DNA from: Turnera subulata | Lineage: Eukaryota; Streptophyta; Magnoliopsida; Malpighiales; Passifloraceae | DNA: 64,000 bases | Direction: 5' to 3' | Assembly (NCBI GenBank): GCA_028386065.3 | Contig: JAKUCV010005550.1 | Span: 1-64,000 of the forward strand | In this document: positions 58,628 to 64,000 of the stretch, piece by piece | Layout of the letters: each line of letters opens with the position of its first letter | Numbering within the stretch: position 1 is the first letter of the stretch | The notes under the pieces: generated by a model | What the model saw: only the letters and a program-made list of their open reading frames with translations | What the model was told of the DNA's origin: nothing | The model's database searches: none | Made by a program: the position numbers and the translations under genes

Positions 58628-59282
58628 TGATATGGGTTAAAATACTTAGCCAAACAACCATCATGGGCCAACACAACAAGCCCATTCTAGGCCTTCAAGA
58701 TCAAACCAACGGGCCTTTCATTGACCACACATACAAAAGGGCCAAAAGGGACCACAAGAGCCCAACACCTATCAGCCTTGGGCCCCACTCATCCACTGAC
58801 GGACCCTGTTTGCTAGCAGCCCAAAACAGTACCCTGCGGGAATCCAGGACCCTGGATTTCTGCCTAAAGCCAGGAACTTAGGGGCCAAGGGTTTTGGAAT
58901 CTCTTGGAACCTACGTTTTCCCTTTATCACTTTACCACTTGAATGTCTTGTTCACCCAACAGTCCCACATAGTAGCCTCCGGGAAAACAAGATCCCGGTT
59001 TCCTGCCCTAAAACCCGGGACTTGGCGGCCAAGGATCCCTAAGTCCTTGCTGCCCAAGTTCGGCTCCAGCTTCCTCAGCACGCTCCTGAGACACCACGGG
59101 CCTATAAATAGGCACCCCACATTGGTATTTGACACCTTCTTACCTCTCCCAGGCTTACTCCTACAAACTTGCACTACTTTCTCATTAGATTGTATTAGCA
59201 CTTTCAAGATTGTACTCAAATTGTACCTCAATTGTACTTAATCTTGCCTATCAATAAAATCCCTATTTGCTTTAATACATCA
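58628..59282 (+). mobile_element. second solo LTR of the Tat-type family
   Basis: Begins tgatatgggttaaaatact, ends ttaatacatca. Flanks are AGGAT and AGGCT, a target duplication with one mismatch. It contains TATA-like gcctataaatagg (about 59100) and AATAAA near 59255. It is about 150 bases longer than the copy at 31253 because of an extra central stretch. Confidence 0.78.
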
Positions 59283-59828
59283 AGGCTTATGATTAATATA
59301 GGTCCAATTTGGCACATATTTTGATTATACGAAAACTCACTTATTATAGTAAACGCACTCATGGGCAGCCAGATCCATGTTTATTAAAGTGCTCGCTGAT
59401 TTAAATTTCCAAATGCTCTTTTATTTATTGACATCAGAAATTAGTTAGTGTTAGATTGTTTTCACCATTCAAACGTTCAAAAATTTCCCTCCAAAAGTGC
59501 AGCAAACCCTCATTTTTTTGATCATCAACAAACCCTCAATTACGGATTCTGAATTAGGGATACTAATATATATATTCTCCAATTTTCCCACCTCAATTTT
59601 ACTCTCAGTTGACACCTCTCAAACCCTTCAAATTCTGTAAGAACTGCCCGAGTGCTTTATTCCAGCACTCCGAACCCTTAACTTATTTTAGGCTCTTCCT
59701 CTCATGTTTCTTCCATTTCTCGACGTCCCAAGCATCTTTTCTTGGGGGAAGTGAAGAGAAATTCCCACGGGCACCCATTGGAGAGTGTAAAAAACTAGCA
59801 CATATCGTCAAAATCCGATCTTCCTAGA
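59283..59828 (+). other. upstream region of the PHL-like pseudogene
   Basis: AT-rich, probably promoter and leader of the following gene. No ORF that can be supported. Confidence 0.4.
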
Positions 59829-59996
59829 TGGGTGTCTCGTTTACTAGGTTCCGTCCCAAGCCCCCTTGTCCTCCGACCGGAGGCTGCTCTTGACGAGGTC
59901 TCGGAGAAAACCAAGGAGAGTTCCACAGCGGGTACTAACTGGTGGTGGAAATGGCAGATCCACCATTTTGCATGTATTGCGGCAATAAGGGGCTCT

Positions 59997-60383
59997 CAGG
60001 GGCGGATCCATCCAGGTATTACGCCTAGGGGGGCCAACTAAATAAAGGTAAAAAAATAAAAACAACATAAGATAAAAAATAGAACAACGTATGACAAAAG
60101 TAGGATTTGAGTCTTCACCATTTAAATAGAATAGAGCAAAATAACCCACTAAACTATGCATTGACTTGAATAATGATTATTATTACTAACCTAAACCAAA
60201 ATTTGAAAATAAACAAAAATGTGAAATAAAATGTCATCACAAAGGTTCGAGCGCGGGCCATTTTGATAGACGGGCAAACGCTAACCACTAAACTACACCT
60301 TCATATTTGATATAGGGCTACCTACTGTACCAACTTTTAGGGCGGACCAGGGCCCCACTTGCTCCCCACTGTATCCGCCCCTG
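59997..60383. mobile_element. hAT MITE with a tRNA-like segment
   Basis: Ends caggggcggat and the complement atccgcccctg, with a perfect 8-bp target duplication GGGGCTCT (59989-59996 and 60384-60391). On the minus strand about 60240-60300 carries TAGTTTAGTGGTTAGCG, an A-box-like sequence, and GCTCGAACC, reminiscent of a tRNA half. Non-coding, inside the PHL-like pseudogene. Confidence 0.88.
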
Positions 60384-63300
60384 GGGGCTCTTTATCCATT
60401 TCCTATTCGGAGCCTTTAAATTATGAGTGTGCTCAGTAGGAGGATTGTATGAGTGTTCTATGCTAAGTTCTGTTTCTGCTTCGCGATAACGAATGCTCTG
60501 TATTATAGGGTGAAGTCATCAAGAGTGCTAATGCATCTGACCTCTCAAGTCCATCCATCTCAGGTGAAAGAGGACATTGCTGACGTGTGTGATTGACAAC
60601 TTCTTTAAATCAAAATCGCTCCACCACGTGAAAGTTTAGAATTCTTTTGTTTGTCCCTTGTTATGCAGGGCACGAAGTTTCATTCACATTGAACCTTTAC
60701 CTGGATGGATATTCGATTGGAAAGCCCTCAGAGGTTTGTCTGAAAGAGTTTTAGTTTTGTGAAACGAATCTGAGGAAGTTTATTGAAAAGAGATTGTTTC
60801 ACACCTACATTGATGCTTGATTTTATGTCTGTTTTGTTTTGAGCCTTCAGATTGAGGCCGAGCATCATGGCCCTCTTCAAGATTCTCAGAGGTCGTTGCA
60901 TCCATATGATAGGACATCTGAAACTTTCTTTTCCTGTATCTCCTGCCTTTTTCTTCTAACCTTTCCTCCTAAACAGTGATGATTAGTTCATATATCTCTA
61001 CAAGCATGTCCCATTGTGAAATAGGTGTATATATATGTATATTGTTGATTGTAAAATGTTTTCTGGCATGAAGATGTGATGCCAGTTTGACTTATTTACC
61101 GAGGGGTGAGTATTCTCAATGAACCATCTTCACCATGCAAATTCTTTAAGCTTCAGTTTGGTACATTTTGGATAAAGCTGCTCTTCGTGGTTGGAGATAC
61201 ACAATCTTTTTGCTGTTTGAGCTCTCCTATCTTCTGTTTCTTTTGGACAAACAACAAGGCCTCCTAGGTTACCCACAGATATCTGCTCATTGTTGATATT
61301 TCTTACTCTGATTTTGATTGTATTTGCAGGCAATTGAATCTGGACGATTGTCTGGAGATCTTCTGGATGATATCCCTTGCCAGTATGTTAATGGCACTCT
61401 CATATGTGAGGTGAGTAATTCATTTATTTTTTCTTGCCTTTATGGACCTGCATCATGGAAGGTGCGTACCGTCTATATAATTTGGAATAAATAATGAAGT
61501 CAGAATTTATGGAATAGTTGCTGTACGGGAGCTCAAGCCATCTTTGTGTACCTGCTAGCAAGTACGTCAGTACTTGAAGATTGAGAAGTATTGAAGGTTC
61601 ATTTATGTTTGTGGATATATAACCGTGCATGTTGAATCTATTTCAGGTGCGTGATTATCGGAAATGTTGTTCTGACCGAGAGCTAGTAATTCGTCTGTGG
61701 TTGGGCTCCCTACTGTCCAGAAAGTGCGCCTCAGAATGTTATTTAGAGAATATAGTGAAGGATATTCCGTTGATTTCAGATAATTCTTGGACGTATGGTG
61801 ATTTGATGGTAATGGATTCTTCTCTTCTCTGTATCTTTTTCCCTGATCTGGGATCATAGAGTCATCTCTTCGCTTATCTACGATTTCAGGAAGTAGAATC
61901 CCGGATATTGAAAGCCCTGCAACCACAACTTTGTCTAGATCCTTGCCCAAACTGGATAGGCTCTGTGATAACCCAGTTCCCACCAGGGTAATAATTTGGT
62001 GATTGACCTAATGTTATGATGGTGTGGTATATAATATCTTATGATGGTATGCTGGAATAATTTGACAAGTGTTACTTTGTTCTGTTGAGGCCATTTGCAG
62101 CTTAATTTGGACCTGAGCAGTTTGCGAAGAAAAAGACTTCGGCAGACACCTGAAGTTACTGTCACTTCTAATACTAGAATCCATGGGAAGAAGGTCTGCA
62201 TAGATGGAGTCCCTGAAAGCTCCAACAGTAGGTTTGAAGACATTGGAATCATCTCAGGCAATGCTATGCCGCAGCATGTGCAGGAGAATCTGTCTGTGCA
62301 GAACCTCAGTCCAAACCGTAAGAGGAAGAAACTTTCCATCAGATGGCAATGTATCAGCACTACCTTCGATATCTCCACAAACATGGTGTACAACTGGGGC
62401 TGGCATCCCAAGGATCTAGCTTTGGGTGGTCTCAGCAGCATGCCAGGTGCTTCCCCTTCAGGGCAGTACATGGCAATTGCATATGGAGACACTGCAAATA
62501 CCAGCACTTCGCCTCATGGGAAGAGGGAGCATCAAGACGGGCAAATTTCACCATTATCCAACTTTAGTAAGAGACCAAGGCTCCCATCAGTGGGTCCAGA
62601 TGGAACTCCACCACGGCAAATTGGATCACATGCGGATACCCTCCGTGCATCAGATATAAGCTGGAAGAATTCATTAATGCAGCAACAAGCGATGACAAGG
62701 AGTATTCAATATGGTAATCCTGGGTTACAGAAGTATCCTCCGAGATGTTTGAAGGGTTAATCAATCAGAATTCTGGGGCAACTTCATTTTCTGCTGGACA
62801 ATGGGGTATGAGAATTGGCCCCAAAGAAGAACCATTTGAGAGGGAAAAACTGGATAGCGCAGACCTTGGTCAGGTTAAAAATGATATGTCTATGATGGAA
62901 ACAGACACAGGCCATTTGCACATGCATCATTCACGGCCACCACAAAGATTGCCACCCAATCTCATGAGATCTACTTTTGCTCAGGGTTCATGGAGCAATC
63001 TTAGCCAAGATCCTAGGAAGGAGGAACAGCTCCAGAAAAGAAAATCAGCAGAAAGTCCGCGGTTATCTCCAGGAGCTTTGGCTCAATCTCCATTATCCTC
63101 TAAATCAGGAGAATTATCTAGTGGTTCAGCAGGGCCCCACTTTGGAGCAGGTGGTGCACTTGGATCGTCACAGAAGGAGAAGGTAGCAGCCCCTGCTGCT
63201 GGTGGTACCCCATCTTTGACTTCCAATGCTAACGATTCCTTGTAACGCCAACACCAGGCTCAAGCTGGTGGCACAAAACGAAGAACAACTTCTCACCCAA

Positions 63301-63426
63301 AGAATCCTGTAATGAGCAATGTTGGCTCACCTGCAAGTGTTAGCAATATCAGTGCTCCATTAAATGCGGATAGTCCTTCAATGGGAACCCCTACTGCTGC
63401 TGATCAAACCATGCTTGAAAGGTTGT

Positions 63427-63504
63427 CAAAAAATTGAGGGAGTGACTATGAGGTATCATGTCAGGTTCTCAAAAATTGAGGGAGTGACTATGAGGTATCA
63501 TGTC
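63427..63504 (+). repeat. 42-bp tandem duplication at the pseudogene end
   Basis: aattgagggagtgactatga and the following bases occur twice (63427-63462 and 63469-63504). The unit codes the SKIEGVTMRYHV stretch of the PHL-like protein. Homology to the gene stops after the second copy. Confidence 0.8.
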
Positions 63505-63594
63505 TTCTCAATTGACAGTCGGTTATGATTTCATCCATTGTTTTCCCCTGTAGTGTTTCTTACTTTTGGTACCTTAATTCAGTTTCTTATGCCA

Positions 63595-64000
63595 TCTATA
63601 CTATATAACTAAAAGAGTACTAAAAGAGAACGGTGTCTTTGAACACCCCATGTGTTTTGTCTATTCTACCCTTGTTGCTTTTGTTCACTACCTTTTTATT
63701 AAGGATCCAGTTGGTCAATTCAACTTTTTCTTTTTCAACCTGTTTAGCACTTCTAATAACAAAAGTGGCCACGCATTTAACAGTTCAACTCTATCAAGAG
63801 GCCATCTGATAATATACCCGTTATATGGGTTGGACGAATCCCATCTCGATCAATCAAAACCCACTACACATTATATTATATACCAAATGATTACCCTAAA
63901 GTCCATTCAGTTACGAATGACCAAGAATAATATCAAAGTATACGATTCATATGTTGGGAACCTTGATGATCTCAGGTCTAAGGATAATACATATAAGAAC
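63595..64000 (+). mobile_element. Helitron 5' terminus, continuing past the window
   Basis: tctatactatataactaaaa following an A matches the usual start of plant Helitrons (TC after a target A). No coding is visible before the window ends, and the 3' end is outside. Confidence 0.5.

Larger units (their letters stand above)
59829..63505 (+). pseudogene. PHYTOCHROME-DEPENDENT LATE-FLOWERING (PHL)-like pseudogene
   Basis: Exons recognised: 59829 onward (MGVSF...RFRPKPP), 60509-60563, 60669-60733 (HEVSFTLNLYLDGYSIGKPS), 60851-60934, 61330-61410 (AIESGRLSGDLLDDIPCQYV), 61647-61808 (ISDNSWTYGDLM), 61890-61987 (EVESRILKALQPQLCLDP), 62101 to about 63500 (LRRKRLRQTPEVTVTS, SPLSSKSGELSSGSAGPH, SPASVSNISAPLNA). 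This is the order of plant PHL, a glutamine-rich nuclear protein that links phytochrome B and CONSTANS in flowering control. Frame shifts near 59865, 61700, 61780, 61930, 62320 and 62750, a donor displaced by one base at 60935, and loss of everything after 63505 show it is dead. A hAT MITE sits at 59997-60383. Family recognition is from memory. Confidence 0.75.

Overview
This is plant nuclear DNA, most likely from a eudicot. It contains Copia, Athila and Tat LTR retrotransposons, an L1-type LINE, a tRNA-derived SINE, Stowaway and hAT MITEs, GT-AG introns, an F-box/FBD gene, a non-RD LRR receptor-kinase pseudogene and a pseudogene of the flowering regulator PHL. The species cannot be named from the sequence. 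Only one host gene looks intact (F-box, 11791-13170). The rest is layered mobile DNA and decayed host sequence.

Layout. 1-8789: minus-strand SIRE-type Copia element with gag, pol and an intact 510-codon extra ORF in the envelope position. 8790-11790: AT-rich DNA with a foldback MITE, a Helitron 3' end and a hAT MITE. 11791-13170: F-box/LRR/FBD gene. 13343-20944: remains of a minus-strand LRR receptor kinase cluster; the main pseudogene (14536-19659) is split by a miniature LTR element (16932-18172) and a Stowaway MITE (18477-18758). 20951-22195: 5' LTR and gag of a second Copia family. About 22760-27080: 3' end of a Tat-lineage Ty3/gypsy element with a 90-bp tandem array, an antisense spliced ORF, a polypurine tract and part of the 3' LTR. 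Solo LTRs related to it lie at 31253-31754 and 58628-59282. 27637-30636: a 3.0-kb Stowaway-family element carrying two divergent ORFs and no recognisable transposase. 30.7-36.8 kb: repeated host segments, a SINE, a LINE tail and a long solo LTR.

36850-57947 is a nested insertion. An L1-type LINE with a 17-bp target duplication was later split inside ORF1 by an Athila element (38586-53627, target duplication CTCAC). The Athila element carries an internal 2.8-kb tandem duplication (period 2797) whose junction falls at the RT catalytic FMDD codons. Its copies are far more alike than its two LTRs, so the duplication is younger than the insertion, or it is an assembly artefact. 59829-63505 is a PHL-like pseudogene with several frameshifts, a damaged splice donor and a hAT MITE. 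A Helitron 5' end starts near 63595 and leaves the window.

The strongest candidates for something undescribed are the cargo-carrying Stowaway-family element (27637-30636), the Athila duplication, the GC-rich N-terminus of the Athila 3' ORF, and the spliced antisense ORF of the Tat element. Family names come from motif recognition by eye; no database search was run.
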